Origin: Paracoccaceae bacterium
GTDB taxonomy: Bacteria > Pseudomonadota > Alphaproteobacteria > Rhodobacterales > Rhodobacteraceae
Length of the DNA stretch: 64,000 bases
Assembly (NCBI GenBank): GCA_012270125.1
Contig: JAAXIY010000064.1
Span: 1 to 64,000, forward strand
Reading direction: 5' to 3'
Shown: positions 54,313 to 63,841 of the stretch, one piece after another
Position numbering within the stretch: the stretch's first letter is position 1
Layout of the letters: each line of letters begins with the position of its first letter
Notes under the pieces: model-generated
What the model was told of the DNA's origin: nothing
The model's database searches: none
Seen by the model: only the letters and a program-made list of their open reading frames with translations
Translations under genes and position numbers: made by a program

Positions 54313-55908
54313 ATGGAGTTTGATTACGTTGTTGTAGGCGCTGGATCTGCTGGCTGTGCAGTTGCAAACCGCTTGTCGCAATGTGGAAATTACCGCGTCG
54401 CTCTTATTGAGGCAGGGCCCGCAGATAGTAATCCATGGATACATGTGCCCGTTGGTTATTTTCGTACTATGGGTAATCCAAAATCTGATTGGCGTTATGA
54501 GACACAACCCGACAAGGGTATTGCTGGCAGATCTATACCCTGGCCAAGAGGCCGGGTCTTGGGTGGTTCGAGTTCAATTAATGGTCTTCTTTATGTCCGT
54601 GGACAACCTCAGGATTTTGATACTTGGTCTCAACTTGGTTGTACCGGTTGGTCTTGGGATGATGTTTTGCCTTATTTCAAGCGCTCAGAAAAATGGGATG
54701 GCGTTGATGAAAGTGGGCTCAGGGGAAAAGAGGGTCCTCTTTCTGTACAATCTTCCCGCCTAAATCGAGATATTGTGGACCATTGGGTCGATGCCGCCGT
54801 GGCGGCAGGTTATCGGCGTAATTACGATTATAATGGTGCTGACCAAGAAGGTGTGGGCCATTTTCAATTGACTATGAAAGGTGGCCGAAGATGTTCGGCT
54901 GCTGCTGCATATTTAACACCCTTCAAAAGTCGTAAAAATTTAAAAATTATTACAAACGCGCAGACGAAAAAAGTGAATATTGTAAATGGACGAGCCTCTT
55001 CTGTAGAAATCGATACAAAAAGTAATATAGATACAATTTCTGCCAAAAAGGAAATTATACTTAGTGCAGGTTCAATTGGCTCTCCACAAATCCTTATGCT
55101 TTCAGGAATCGGTTCCGGAGAGGAACTTCAAAATCTAGGAATAAGCGTTATTCGTGATTTGGGTGGCGTTGGTAAAAATTTGCAAGATCACTTGCAAGCT
55201 CGTCCAATTTTCAAGACAGATTTATCCACTATAAATACAGAAACGAGCAACTATGCTAAAAAAGCTTTAATTGGTCTTCAATACATACTGACACAGCGTG
55301 GCCCTATGACTATGGCTGCAAGTTTAGGCACAGGTTTTCTTAAAACTGAAGATCATTTGGAAACGCCAGATATTCAGTTTCATATCCAGCCGTTTAGTGC
55401 TGATATGCCATCTAAAGGCCCCCATAAATTTTCAGCATTTACTGCCTCAGTGCTTCAATTGAGACCAGAAAGCAAAGGTCATTTGACTTTAAAGTCTCCA
55501 AATTATTTAGACCATCCAGATATTCACCCGAATTATTTATCAACAGCCACAGACTGTAAAACAATCGTGAAAGGTGTGCAGATTGCTCGCAAAATCGCTG
55601 AGCATCAACCATTGAAGAAACATATTTTGGAGGAATATGCCCCAGGCTCAGACGTACCTTTAAGTGATGAAGAGGGCACTTTGGACTGGGTTCGACGGAC
55701 TGCTGTTACAATTTATCATCCCACTGGTACTTGTAAAATGGGGACGGATGAAATGTCGGTGGTTACTCCAAATTTAAAGGTGCGGGGTGTTGAAGGTTTA
55801 CGTGTCGCTGACGCTTCAATCATGCCTAGCATTACAAGCGGTAATACAAATGCTCCAGCCATAATGATTGGTGAAAAAGCAAGTGATTTAATTTTGAAGG
55901 AGGCTTAA
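54313..55908 (+). CDS. GMC oxidoreductase (choline dehydrogenase-like)
   Basis: 531 residues from ATG 54313, with GGTGG upstream. FAD motif VVGAGSAGCAV near 6-16, the GMC signature GRVLGGSSSINGLLYVRG near 83-100, a second signature AGSIGSPQILMLSGIG, and the catalytic histidine in IYHPTGTCKMG with NTNAPAIMIGE at the end. GMC enzymes oxidise primary or secondary alcohols. It sits between an IclR regulator and the TRAP binding protein of a DHPS cluster, so it may oxidise a hydroxyl on a sulfonated or related C3 alcohol. Choline is unlikely, as no betaine genes are nearby. Confidence 0.9.
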   Translation: MEFDYVVVGAGSAGCAVANRLSQCGNYRVALIEAGPADSNPWIHVPVGYFRTMGNPKSDWRYETQPDKGIAGRSIPWPRGRVLGGSSSINGLLYVRGQPQDFDTWSQLGCTGWSWDDVLPYFKRSEKWDGVDESGLRGKEGPLSVQSSRLNRDIVDHWVDAAVAAGYRRNYDYNGADQEGVGHFQLTMKGGRRCSAAAAYLTPFKSRKNLKIITNAQTKKVNIVNGRASSVEIDTKSNIDTISAKKEIILSAGSIGSPQILMLSGIGSGEELQNLGISVIRDLGGVGKNLQDHLQARPIFKTDLSTINTETSNYAKKALIGLQYILTQRGPMTMAASLGTGFLKTEDHLETPDIQFHIQPFSADMPSKGPHKFSAFTASVLQLRPESKGHLTLKSPNYLDHPDIHPNYLSTATDCKTIVKGVQIARKIAEHQPLKKHILEEYAPGSDVPLSDEEGTLDWVRRTAVTIYHPTGTCKMGTDEMSVVTPNLKVRGVEGLRVADASIMPSITSGNTNAPAIMIGEKASDLILKEA

Positions 55909-55933
55909 CAGCTAATGTCTTAATTAGAATAAG

Positions 55934-55953
55934 GATGCACTCAGCATCTTTAA
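55934..55953 (+). terminator. Short hairpin after the GMC gene
   Basis: GATGC (55934-55938) pairs with GCATC (55944-55948) over loop ACTCA, followed by TTTAAAT. The 5-bp stem is weak; it may only reduce read-through into the TRAP genes. Confidence 0.3.
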
Positions 55954-56026
55954 ATAAAGGTCAAGATAAGTCCCCGACTTGGCTGTTATTTTTGATTAGG
56001 GGGCGTTGAACTATGGGAGGAGATTC

Positions 56027-57121
56027 ATGTTCAATTTTAAAATTTTAACCGCGGGGGCTACGTCCCTTGCTCTCTTGGCGTCAGCAGCAATGTCTGAAAC
56101 CGTTATTCGTATTCAGTCGGTTCTTGGGAACTCTACTGATGAGGTGCGAATGGTTGAAGCTTTTGCAAAAGATGTTTTGGAACTAACTGGTGGCTCTGTA
56201 AAAATTGAAATTTTACCAGCTGGCGCAGTTGTTGGTCCACGTGATATCATGGACGCCGTTGATGCTGGTCTTGTAGAGGCTGGTTTTGCTTGGACGCATT
56301 ATTGGGGTGGTAAGCACCCTGCAGCAAACCTCTTTGGTGCGCCAATTGCGGGTGCTGGCGTTGGTTTAGACGCAATGGCATTTCTATCATGGTTTCAGTA
56401 CGGAGGCGGTAAAGAACTTTATGACCGTTTATGGGATGAAATGGGCGTTAACGTAAAAGGATTTATGTTGCAGCCAGTTGGACCAGAAGCTTTAGGCTGG
56501 TTCCCAGAGAAAATCGAATCTATGGATGATTTCCGTAAGCTACGATTCCGTGCCCCTCCAGGTATGGTTGGTGCCGCTTATAATGAAATTGGCGTTGCGG
56601 CTGTTGCTATGGGTGGTGGTGATATTTTGCCAGCGCTTGAAAAAGGCGCAATTGACGCTGCCGAGTGGTGCTGCCCTAAGCCAGACTCAGTTTTTGGTTT
56701 TCAAAAAGTGTTGAAGCATTACTATCTCCAAGGTCTACACCAAGTTGTTGTGAACGCTGACCTTTACATTAATGGAGATGTTTATGACAGCCTTTCAGCA
56801 ACTGAAAAGAAAGCTTTAGAAGTTGCAGCAAATGCTTCTCTGTCGAAGTCAATGTCTTATCGTATTTATGAAAATGGAAAATCACTGAAAGACTTAACAG
56901 AAAACCACGGTGTTATACTAGAAGATACACCTGCTGATTACTTTACAGAATATATGGCAGCAGCCAAAAAGCTTCTTGAAGAAGCTGCAGCAGACAATGA
57001 ATTCTTTGCTGAAGTATGGCAGTCACAAAAAGATTTTGCTGATATAGCTGTTCCTTTTTGGGCCGGTGCACAAGCATCGAATGCTGGTCTGGGTAAAGCA
57101 CACGCAGATACTCTAAAGTAG
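56027..57121 (+). CDS. TRAP transporter substrate-binding protein (DctP family, HpsK-like)
   Basis: 364 residues from ATG 56027, after GGGAGGAG. A Sec signal peptide ends at ASAAMSE. The DctP fold is evident: LGNSTDEVRMVEAFAKDVLELTGGSVKIEILPAG, LRFRAPPGMVG, and the arginine expected to bind a carboxylate or sulfonate in FRAPPG. It captures substrate in the periplasm. The gene is followed by a strong terminator-like stem-loop and then the fused permease. Its neighbours (HpsN, HpsO/P-like, SuyA) make 2,3-dihydroxypropane-1-sulfonate the likely ligand. Confidence 0.88.
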   Translation: MFNFKILTAGATSLALLASAAMSETVIRIQSVLGNSTDEVRMVEAFAKDVLELTGGSVKIEILPAGAVVGPRDIMDAVDAGLVEAGFAWTHYWGGKHPAANLFGAPIAGAGVGLDAMAFLSWFQYGGGKELYDRLWDEMGVNVKGFMLQPVGPEALGWFPEKIESMDDFRKLRFRAPPGMVGAAYNEIGVAAVAMGGGDILPALEKGAIDAAEWCCPKPDSVFGFQKVLKHYYLQGLHQVVVNADLYINGDVYDSLSATEKKALEVAANASLSKSMSYRIYENGKSLKDLTENHGVILEDTPADYFTEYMAAAKKLLEEAAADNEFFAEVWQSQKDFADIAVPFWAGAQASNAGLGKAHADTLK

Positions 57122-57136
57122 CATTTTGAAATTCTT

Positions 57137-57168
57137 CGTGGAGCCAAATGGCTCCACGATTTTTCTTT
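57137..57168 (+). terminator. Rho-independent-type stem-loop between TRAP genes
   Basis: CGTGGAGCC (57137-57145) pairs perfectly with GGCTCCACG (57150-57158) over loop AAAT, followed by ATTTTTCTTT. It should terminate most transcripts after the binding-protein gene, leaving reduced read-through into the permease and catabolic genes. Confidence 0.8.
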
Positions 57169-57249
57169 ATTGATAAAGTGCTTTAAGCTCTTTTTTTATA
57201 AAGAAAATCTTCCTTATAAGAGGAAGAATATCTAATGGGGAGATTGGAC

Positions 57250-59712
57250 ATGGCAGACGAACAGGTGCCAGAAGATTTGGAAATCGCTGATGAGCTGATT
57301 GCCGAGCGTCGAACAGAAAGACCTGGGGAAACACCTGTAGGCATGACGTCTTGGCAAAAACCAATAACTGCTTACATCGACCTCTTAAACGATTTTGCGG
57401 GTAAAGCTCTTTGCCTTCTAATGGTTCCTCTTATTGGTGTTGTTGTTTTTGAAGTCATTTCCAGAAACGCTTTTGGAATAATGGCTAGTTATGATTGGGA
57501 TGATACAGCTCGCGCTTTGGGTCTGGGTCCAACCTTATTTGCTTACGATATTAGTCGAATGATAGCGGGAGTTTTGTTTATGGGCGCCGCCGGTTACGGT
57601 TTAATGCGCGGTGTCCATATCCGCGCTGATTTTCTCTACCGCAATTGGAGTAATAAAACCCAAGCGACAGTCGATGCTGTTCTCTATATGGTTTTTTTCA
57701 TTCCCTCTATGCTGTTTTTTACCATTATCGCAGCACAGTATTGGGAACTTGCTTTCCGAACTGGAGAAACTGCGTTTGATAGCCCTTGGGAACCTATATT
57801 GTGGCCAGCGAGATTGGCTATGCCTGTCGGTGGATTGCTTCTTATGCTTCAAGGTTTCCCTGAGTTGTTCAGAGCATTTCATAAAATGGGAAAGCAAAGG
57901 GAAAGATATTTTGTAATGGCTCTTCCCTTCTACTTTATAGCTATTGTTTGGCTGGTGATGGCTGTTTTCCTTCCAGGCATTACTCCAGGTGGAGAAGCCT
58001 TCACTGATATTATGTCATCACGGCCGGGGCTCTCAAAGCCAACTATTGGTCTGATTATGTTGGCAGCAATGATTTTTGTAATATTTATTGGTTTTCCAAT
58101 ATCATTTACACTCATCTTCCTTGCTTTTGTTTTTGGTATTTGGGGGTCCAACTTCAAGCTTACTACTCTGCTTATGACTTTGAATACGAATTCGACAATG
58201 TTGAATGATCAATTGATGGCCGTACCCTTATTTATACTTATGGGAATTGTCATGGAGGCGGCAGGACTAATGGAAAGGCTTTTCGCCTCAATTCAAATGA
58301 TTATGGCGCGTGTCAGGGGGTCTCTTTACATTGCTGTTTTGATTGTCTCCACTATTTTTGCGGCAGCAACAGGTATTGTTGGTGCCTCCGTTACGCTTTT
58401 GGGGATTATGGCTGGCGCGACCATGACGCGCTCAGGATATAATGTTCAATTAGCTGCCGGTACAATCACCGCTGGAGGTACTTTAGGAATCCTTATTCCC
58501 CCATCAATTATGTTGATAGTCATGGGCCCAGTACTTGAGGTTTCAACGCTAGATTTGTTTCGTGGGGCGTTTATTCCCGGAGCCCTGTTAGCATCGCTTT
58601 ATTTGCTCTACACTTTGGGAAGATGTTGGCTTAATCCAGAGCTAGGTCCAGTACTGTCCGAAGAAGATCAGCCTAAAACTTCTGACTACTATGGAGCCGA
58701 AATCGCGTTAATTTCCTTAGGTGTGCTCACAATATGCCGTGTTTTTGGGTTGGGTATTGGCGGTGCTTTTGCTAGCTTTATTCCTTTTAGCGGCTTGATA
58801 GTTCTAGCTGTAACTATACTGATTGCCTTTCGAGCCTACCGAAATTTAAACATTCTTCGCTTTGCACTTCCATTAGCGGTTTTGTTTCATCTTTATTGTC
58901 TGATGGCAGCATGGGGTGACAGTATCCCTTGGGTTTCTCTTGTTTTATTTTTGTTTTCTATTTTTCTTACTGCCTTGAGTTTGGCTATTTACAGAAAAGA
59001 TGCTTCTGAAAGGTTTGAATTTTCAGATTTATGGGATGAATTTTTTGCAGGCTTAATGCCACCTACAATTCTGATTTCATTTGCTTTGGGCTCAATATTA
59101 CTTGGTTTTGCCACACCGGCAGAAGCGGCGGCTATGGGGGCTTTTGGAGCAATTCTTTTATCTTTGGGATATGGAAAATTTACAATTCCAGGCTTCTTTG
59201 ACAATTTAATTAAGTCTCTTGAGATAACAGTATTAATCATGTTTCTTGTGGCAGCATCAAACTTCTTTGGTGCGGAGTTTTCATCTTTGGGCACCCCTAA
59301 GATGATGACTGAGATGATGCTTCAGTTAGAATTATCTCCCTACTTGATTTTAATAATGGTAATGGCATTGATTTTTCTGCTTGGATGGCCGCTTGAATGG
59401 GTGCCAATTGTATTGATTGTTGTCCCAATACTACTACCGACTGTCGCTGCATTAGATGTACACGGCTTGAACCCTTATGACTTGATGGTTTGGTTTGGAA
59501 TTTTAGTAGCTGTCAATCTTCAGACAGCTTGGTTATCCCCACCGGTAGCTTTATCTGCCTACTTTTTGAAAGGTGTTGTCCCAAACTGGGACCTGAAAGA
59601 TATTTATTTTGGAATGATGCAATTTATGCTCATCCAACTGATAGGCTTGATACTTATTTTTATCTTTCCTCAAATTGTACTCTGGCTACCAAACCAAGTC
59701 TTTGGGCAGTAA
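57250..59712 (+). CDS. TRAP transporter fused permease (DctQ-DctM)
   Basis: 820 residues from ATG 57250 (GGGGAG upstream; ATG 57235 also possible). The N-terminal part is DctQ-like with four helices (about 35-200), linked to a DctM-like large permease (FPISFTLIFLAFVFGIWG, ITAGGTLGILIPPSIMLIVMG, FATPAEAAAMGAFGA). The DctM half carries an extra stretch of about 115 residues with about four hydrophobic helices (residues 478-592), so the protein is longer than normal fusions. It imports the TRAP ligand using a sodium gradient. Confidence 0.9.
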   Translation: MADEQVPEDLEIADELIAERRTERPGETPVGMTSWQKPITAYIDLLNDFAGKALCLLMVPLIGVVVFEVISRNAFGIMASYDWDDTARALGLGPTLFAYDISRMIAGVLFMGAAGYGLMRGVHIRADFLYRNWSNKTQATVDAVLYMVFFIPSMLFFTIIAAQYWELAFRTGETAFDSPWEPILWPARLAMPVGGLLLMLQGFPELFRAFHKMGKQRERYFVMALPFYFIAIVWLVMAVFLPGITPGGEAFTDIMSSRPGLSKPTIGLIMLAAMIFVIFIGFPISFTLIFLAFVFGIWGSNFKLTTLLMTLNTNSTMLNDQLMAVPLFILMGIVMEAAGLMERLFASIQMIMARVRGSLYIAVLIVSTIFAAATGIVGASVTLLGIMAGATMTRSGYNVQLAAGTITAGGTLGILIPPSIMLIVMGPVLEVSTLDLFRGAFIPGALLASLYLLYTLGRCWLNPELGPVLSEEDQPKTSDYYGAEIALISLGVLTICRVFGLGIGGAFASFIPFSGLIVLAVTILIAFRAYRNLNILRFALPLAVLFHLYCLMAAWGDSIPWVSLVLFLFSIFLTALSLAIYRKDASERFEFSDLWDEFFAGLMPPTILISFALGSILLGFATPAEAAAMGAFGAILLSLGYGKFTIPGFFDNLIKSLEITVLIMFLVAASNFFGAEFSSLGTPKMMTEMMLQLELSPYLILIMVMALIFLLGWPLEWVPIVLIVVPILLPTVAALDVHGLNPYDLMVWFGILVAVNLQTAWLSPPVALSAYFLKGVVPNWDLKDIYFGMMQFMLIQLIGLILIFIFPQIVLWLPNQVFGQ

Positions 59713-59716
59713 ACTT

Positions 59717-60769
59717 ATGTCTCAAAAAAGATCAGCAGTTTCCTATCTTAAATGGCCATTAATTGTCACATTTGTGGGCTTAGTCTTGTCAGCTTGGTTA
59801 GGTTGGGAAACTGAAAAAACCCTAAGCGCAGTTTTTTCATTTTTGCTAGTTGGAACGGTTTTAGCAGCACTGGAGATTGCTCTTTCTTTTGATAATGCAA
59901 TCGTGAACGCCAATAAACTAGTTGAGATGACACCTATATGGCGTCAAAGATTTTTAACTTGGGGTATACTGATAGCTGTATTTGGAATGCGCATAGTTTT
60001 TCCAGTCGCTATCGTTGCAACTTTTGCCTGGATAAATCCTTTTGCAGCAATGCATTTGGCGCTTTCAGATCCAGATGAGTATTCGCATATTATTCATCAG
60101 TCTCACAGTTCAATTGCAGCTTTTGGTGGAACATTTTTAATTATGGTTTCGCTCAAATTTTTCATAGATGAAGGAAAATCTGTTGATTGGATAGTTGGTT
60201 TAGAGAGAAATTTAAGAAAATGGGGTTCAATTAGAGGTTTTGAAATTGCCCTGGTCTTGTTGATTATTTCGTTCATGTCGCAAGTGGTTCATGAAAGTCA
60301 GCAGGCATCATTTCTTCTTTCAGCTATTTCTGGATTACTTATTTTTACTCTTGTTGATGGCCTAGGGAGTTTCCTTGATGATTACTCAAACAGTACTGCC
60401 AATATGGGGGCTCGCGGTGGACTTGGCGCATTTCTGTACTTGGAAGTTCTTGACGCGAGTTTTTCATTTGATGGTGTCATCGGAGCTTTTGCATTAACGA
60501 CAAACATTATTTTGATAGCGATAGGTCTTGGGATTGGTGCGATGTATGTTCGCGCAATGACTATTATGCTGGTTGAAAAAGGTACCCTTCAACAATTTAG
60601 ATACCTTGAGCATGGAGCTTTTTACTCAATCTTTGCTCTTTCCATAATTATGTTTGCCCAATCAATCATTGAGGTTCCTGAAACTATCACTGGAGCCATT
60701 GGAGCAGTAATTATTGGGTTATCCCTCTATTCATCCGTTCGATATAACAAAAAAGAGCAGACGCTCTAA
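59717..60769 (+). CDS. TerC/DUF475 family membrane protein
   Basis: 350 residues from ATG 59717, four bases after the TRAP stop. About eight to nine transmembrane helices. LEIALSFDNAIVNANKL and LDASFSFDGVIGAFAL are the two metal-binding aspartate motifs of the TerC/DUF475 family, whose members such as MeeY/MeeF export manganese or related divalent cations. Its tight position between TRAP permease and HpsN implies cotranscription. It may supply or balance a metal, or export an anion such as sulfite; the latter is speculation. Confidence 0.85.
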   Translation: MSQKRSAVSYLKWPLIVTFVGLVLSAWLGWETEKTLSAVFSFLLVGTVLAALEIALSFDNAIVNANKLVEMTPIWRQRFLTWGILIAVFGMRIVFPVAIVATFAWINPFAAMHLALSDPDEYSHIIHQSHSSIAAFGGTFLIMVSLKFFIDEGKSVDWIVGLERNLRKWGSIRGFEIALVLLIISFMSQVVHESQQASFLLSAISGLLIFTLVDGLGSFLDDYSNSTANMGARGGLGAFLYLEVLDASFSFDGVIGAFALTTNIILIAIGLGIGAMYVRAMTIMLVEKGTLQQFRYLEHGAFYSIFALSIIMFAQSIIEVPETITGAIGAVIIGLSLYSSVRYNKKEQTL

Positions 60770-60784
60770 ACAGGAGACACAAAT

Positions 60785-62092
60785 ATGTCACGAGTTTACC
60801 TAAAGAAGGCACAACTAACACCCAAATCAAATGCCTCAGAGGTTCATGAAACAGTAAAAAATATTCTTGCAGATATCGAGAGTGGTGGTGATGCAAAGGC
60901 TAAAGAATATGCGTCCAAATTCGATCAGTATCAAGGGAATATAATTTTAACGGATGATGAAATACAGGCGGCAAGTGACTTAGTACCAGAAAAGTTAAAA
61001 AACGATATCAAGTTTGCTCATGACAATGTGAAACGCTTTGCAGAACGGCAGAAGGAAACTTTAAAAAATACTGAAATTGAAATTCATCCTGGGTTTGTAA
61101 CTGGTCAAAAGGTTATTCCTGTTGATGCAGCTGGGTGTTATGTTCCTGGTGGTCGTTATAGTCATATTGCCAGTGCTATAATGACTGTAACAACCGCAAA
61201 AGTTGCTGGCTGTAAATTTATCACGGCGTGCTCACCTCCTAAGCCAAATGTTGGTGTTGCTCCGGCGATTATTTATGCCGCTCATATTTGCGGAGCCGAC
61301 AAAATAATGGCCATGGGGGGCGTTCAGGGAGTTGCCTCCATGACTTACGGTTTATTTGGGTTGCCGCAGGCAAATATTTTAGTTGGACCTGGCAATCAGT
61401 TTGTAGCTGAGGCAAAACGTATTCTGTTCGGTCGAGTTGGAATAGATATGATAGCTGGCCCCACTGATAGTTTGATTTTGGCAGATGAAACTGCTGATCC
61501 ATTTATTGTAGCTACAGATTTAGTGTCGCAAGCAGAACATGGCTATAATTCACCTGTCTGGTTGGTTACAGATAACGAAACGTTAGCGAATAATGTAATG
61601 AATTTGGTTCCAAAGTTGATTGATGATCTGCCAGAGACGAACCGTGAAAATGCAACTGCGGCCTGGAGGGATTATGCAGAGGTAATTGTTTGTGGGAACA
61701 GGGAGGAAATGGCTTCTTGTTCTGATGAATATGCACCTGAACATCTCACGGTGCAGGCTAATGATCTTGATTGGTGGCTTGAACGCTTAACATGTTATGG
61801 TTCATTATTTTTAGGAGAGGAAACAACTGTTTCTTATGGTGACAAGGCTGCGGGAACTAACCATGTTTTACCCACTTCAAGAGCTGCAAATTACACTGGT
61901 GGTTTGAGCGTCCACAAATATATGAAGATAGTGACGTATCAAAGAGCAACGAGAGAGGGATCAAAATCGATTGCTGAAGCTACAGCTAGAATTTCTCGGC
62001 TAGAGGGGATGGAGGGTCATGCGCGGGCTGCAGATGTGCGGTTAGCTAAATTTTTCCCTAATGAGGAGTTTGATTTAACTGCTAATGGATAG
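60785..62092 (+). CDS. hpsN: Sulfopropanediol 3-dehydrogenase HpsN (HisD-like)
   Basis: 435 residues, matching HpsN more than HisD in its ends (GGLSVHKYMKIVTYQ, RISRLEGMEGHARAADVR). The HisD-fold zinc ligands are conserved: Q249, H252, D353 and H412; E319 and H320 in YAPEHL form the catalytic base pair. AGPTDSLI replaces the HisD AGPSE phosphate/imidazole region. It oxidises (R)-2,3-dihydroxypropane-1-sulfonate at C3 through the aldehyde to (R)-sulfolactate with NAD. No other his genes are nearby, which supports the sulfonate call. Followed by HpsO- and HpsP-like genes. Confidence 0.88.
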   Translation: MSRVYLKKAQLTPKSNASEVHETVKNILADIESGGDAKAKEYASKFDQYQGNIILTDDEIQAASDLVPEKLKNDIKFAHDNVKRFAERQKETLKNTEIEIHPGFVTGQKVIPVDAAGCYVPGGRYSHIASAIMTVTTAKVAGCKFITACSPPKPNVGVAPAIIYAAHICGADKIMAMGGVQGVASMTYGLFGLPQANILVGPGNQFVAEAKRILFGRVGIDMIAGPTDSLILADETADPFIVATDLVSQAEHGYNSPVWLVTDNETLANNVMNLVPKLIDDLPETNRENATAAWRDYAEVIVCGNREEMASCSDEYAPEHLTVQANDLDWWLERLTCYGSLFLGEETTVSYGDKAAGTNHVLPTSRAANYTGGLSVHKYMKIVTYQRATREGSKSIAEATARISRLEGMEGHARAADVRLAKFFPNEEFDLTANG

Positions 62093-62846
62093 ATTTGAGT
62101 CATTATTTAACCTATCAGAAAAAGTTGCTGTTGTGACGGGTGCAAGTTCTGGGCTGGGTCGTCGCGCAGCCGAGGTGCTTGCGTTGGCTGGGGCTAAAGT
62201 TGTTGGTGTGGCTCGGCGAAAAGAGGCGTTGGAAAATTTAGCTTTGGAATTGGGAGAGAATTTTTCTTTCATATCTGCTGATATTTCTGATCGTAGTCTC
62301 TTGAGAGACTTGAGTGAAAAAATAAATAGCAAGTTTGGTCCACCGGATATTCTAGTTCATGCGGCTGGAGTTAATACTCGGCAAACAGCTGATGAAGTAA
62401 CTGATCTTGGATGGGATCAAACGATTTCATTAAATCTTTCAACACCATTTTTTTTATCCCAACTTCTTGTTCCTGAAATGAAAAAGAAAGGCTGGGGAAG
62501 AATTGTAAATTTTGCATCAGTACAAACCACTAGGGCATTTCCTGGTGGAATAGCATATGGTGCTTCAAAAGGTGCAATAGGACAGCTTACGAGAGCAATG
62601 GCCGAAGCTTGGTCTTCCGACGGCATTTGTGTGAATGCAATTGGTCCGGGGTTTTTTCCCACGGAATTAACTCAAGTAGTTTTTGAAGATGCAGAAAGAT
62701 CTAAAAGAAATGCTGATCAGACCTGTATTGGCAGAAATGGTGAGATGGAGGATCTAGATGGTCCTTTGCTTTTTCTTTGTTCTGAGGCTTCTAGTTATGT
62801 TACTGGCCAGGTTCTCATGGTTGATGGGGGTTTCACAGCAAAATGA
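62085..62846 (+). CDS. hpsO: SDR family dehydrogenase, HpsO-like
   Basis: 253 residues. Cofactor motif TGASSGLG (18-25), S145, Y158 and K162 catalytic triad (FASVQ, YGASK). It overlaps the hpsN stop by 8 bp and the next gene by 4 bp. In the described DHPS pathway HpsO and HpsP oxidise and re-reduce C2 so that (S)-DHPS becomes the (R) form for HpsN. Position and family match that role; assignment to O rather than P rests on order. Confidence 0.72.
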   Translation: MDRFESLFNLSEKVAVVTGASSGLGRRAAEVLALAGAKVVGVARRKEALENLALELGENFSFISADISDRSLLRDLSEKINSKFGPPDILVHAAGVNTRQTADEVTDLGWDQTISLNLSTPFFLSQLLVPEMKKKGWGRIVNFASVQTTRAFPGGIAYGASKGAIGQLTRAMAEAWSSDGICVNAIGPGFFPTELTQVVFEDAERSKRNADQTCIGRNGEMEDLDGPLLFLCSEASSYVTGQVLMVDGGFTAK

Positions 62847-63823
62847 AGGCACTTGTTTATGTCGGAGAGGAAAAATTAGATTTCCGTGAAGTCGCCGACC
62901 CAGTTGTAAAATCTGGCGAGCAACTAATAAAAGTTGATAGCGCCGGCATCTGTGGTTCTGATATGCATGCTTACCTTGGCCATGATGAGCGAAGGCCTGC
63001 TCCTTTGATATTAGGTCATGAAGCATCCGGCATTATTTTGGGTGGAGATCGCAATGGAGAGAGAGTTGCAATTAATCCGCTCGTGACTTGCATGAAGTGC
63101 CAAGCTTGTATTTCTGGACGTGAAAATATTTGTTCAAAACGTCAAATCATTTCAATGGCTCCACGCGAGGGCACTTTTGCAGAGATGGTATCAGTTCCTG
63201 AAGTTAATTTAGTAAATGTACCCTTAGATGTTCCTTTAGAAAAAGCTGCTTTAACTGAACCACTAGCTGTTAGCTGGCATGCTTCTAGGCTAGCACTTGA
63301 GGCTTTACATTCGAGTATGGATAGAAATGTTTTAATTATTGGTGGCGGTGCAATAGGTTTGGCGTCGGCCCTTGCCTTTAAAGCCATGGAAATTGAAAAC
63401 ATAGTAATTGTCGAACCTAATACTATTCGGAGAAAGTACCTTAATGACAACTGTAACGTAGTCGCTGTCGAAAAAGCTGATGAATTATTTTCGATTGTTG
63501 TCGATGCAGTTGGGTTTAAAAAAACCCGTGAGTTAGCATCTGAAAAAGTATCTCCAGGTGGAGTAATTACTCATATAGGATTAGGTGAAGACTTAGGTGG
63601 AATTGATGTCAGAAGAATTACTCTTCAAGAAGTCAGTTTTATTGGTACCTATACATATACAGCACAAGATTTCAAAGACACTGCTAAAGCGATTTTTGAT
63701 GGCCGTCTTGGTCCATTAGATTGGATCGAAAGAAGACCTCTTTCAGAAGGAAACAGAGCTTTTGGTGAGATAAGGGAGGGGAAAGTACCCTCTCCAAAAA
63801 TTGTACTTAGCCCAAATGATTAA
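62843..63823 (+). CDS. hpsP: Zinc-dependent alcohol dehydrogenase (MDR), HpsP-like
   Basis: 326 residues. Catalytic zinc ligands C37 and H59-E60 and the structural zinc cysteines C83, C86, C89 and C97 are all present. GGGAIG is the NAD(P) motif. It overlaps the SDR gene by 4 bp (ATGA). It is inferred to pair with the SDR in converting (S)-DHPS to (R)-DHPS via the 2-oxo intermediate. Other polyol or threonine-type dehydrogenase roles are possible by family alone. Confidence 0.75.
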   Translation: MKALVYVGEEKLDFREVADPVVKSGEQLIKVDSAGICGSDMHAYLGHDERRPAPLILGHEASGIILGGDRNGERVAINPLVTCMKCQACISGRENICSKRQIISMAPREGTFAEMVSVPEVNLVNVPLDVPLEKAALTEPLAVSWHASRLALEALHSSMDRNVLIIGGGAIGLASALAFKAMEIENIVIVEPNTIRRKYLNDNCNVVAVEKADELFSIVVDAVGFKKTRELASEKVSPGGVITHIGLGEDLGGIDVRRITLQEVSFIGTYTYTAQDFKDTAKAIFDGRLGPLDWIERRPLSEGNRAFGEIREGKVPSPKIVLSPND

Positions 63824-63841
63824 TAAAAATAGGAGAGAAAT

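Noticed and set aside
60785-62092. Histidinol dehydrogenase for histidine synthesis
   Set aside because: The zinc site is HisD-like, but the C-terminal region, the AGPTD variant and the hps/suy neighbours identify HpsN; no other his gene is adjacent.
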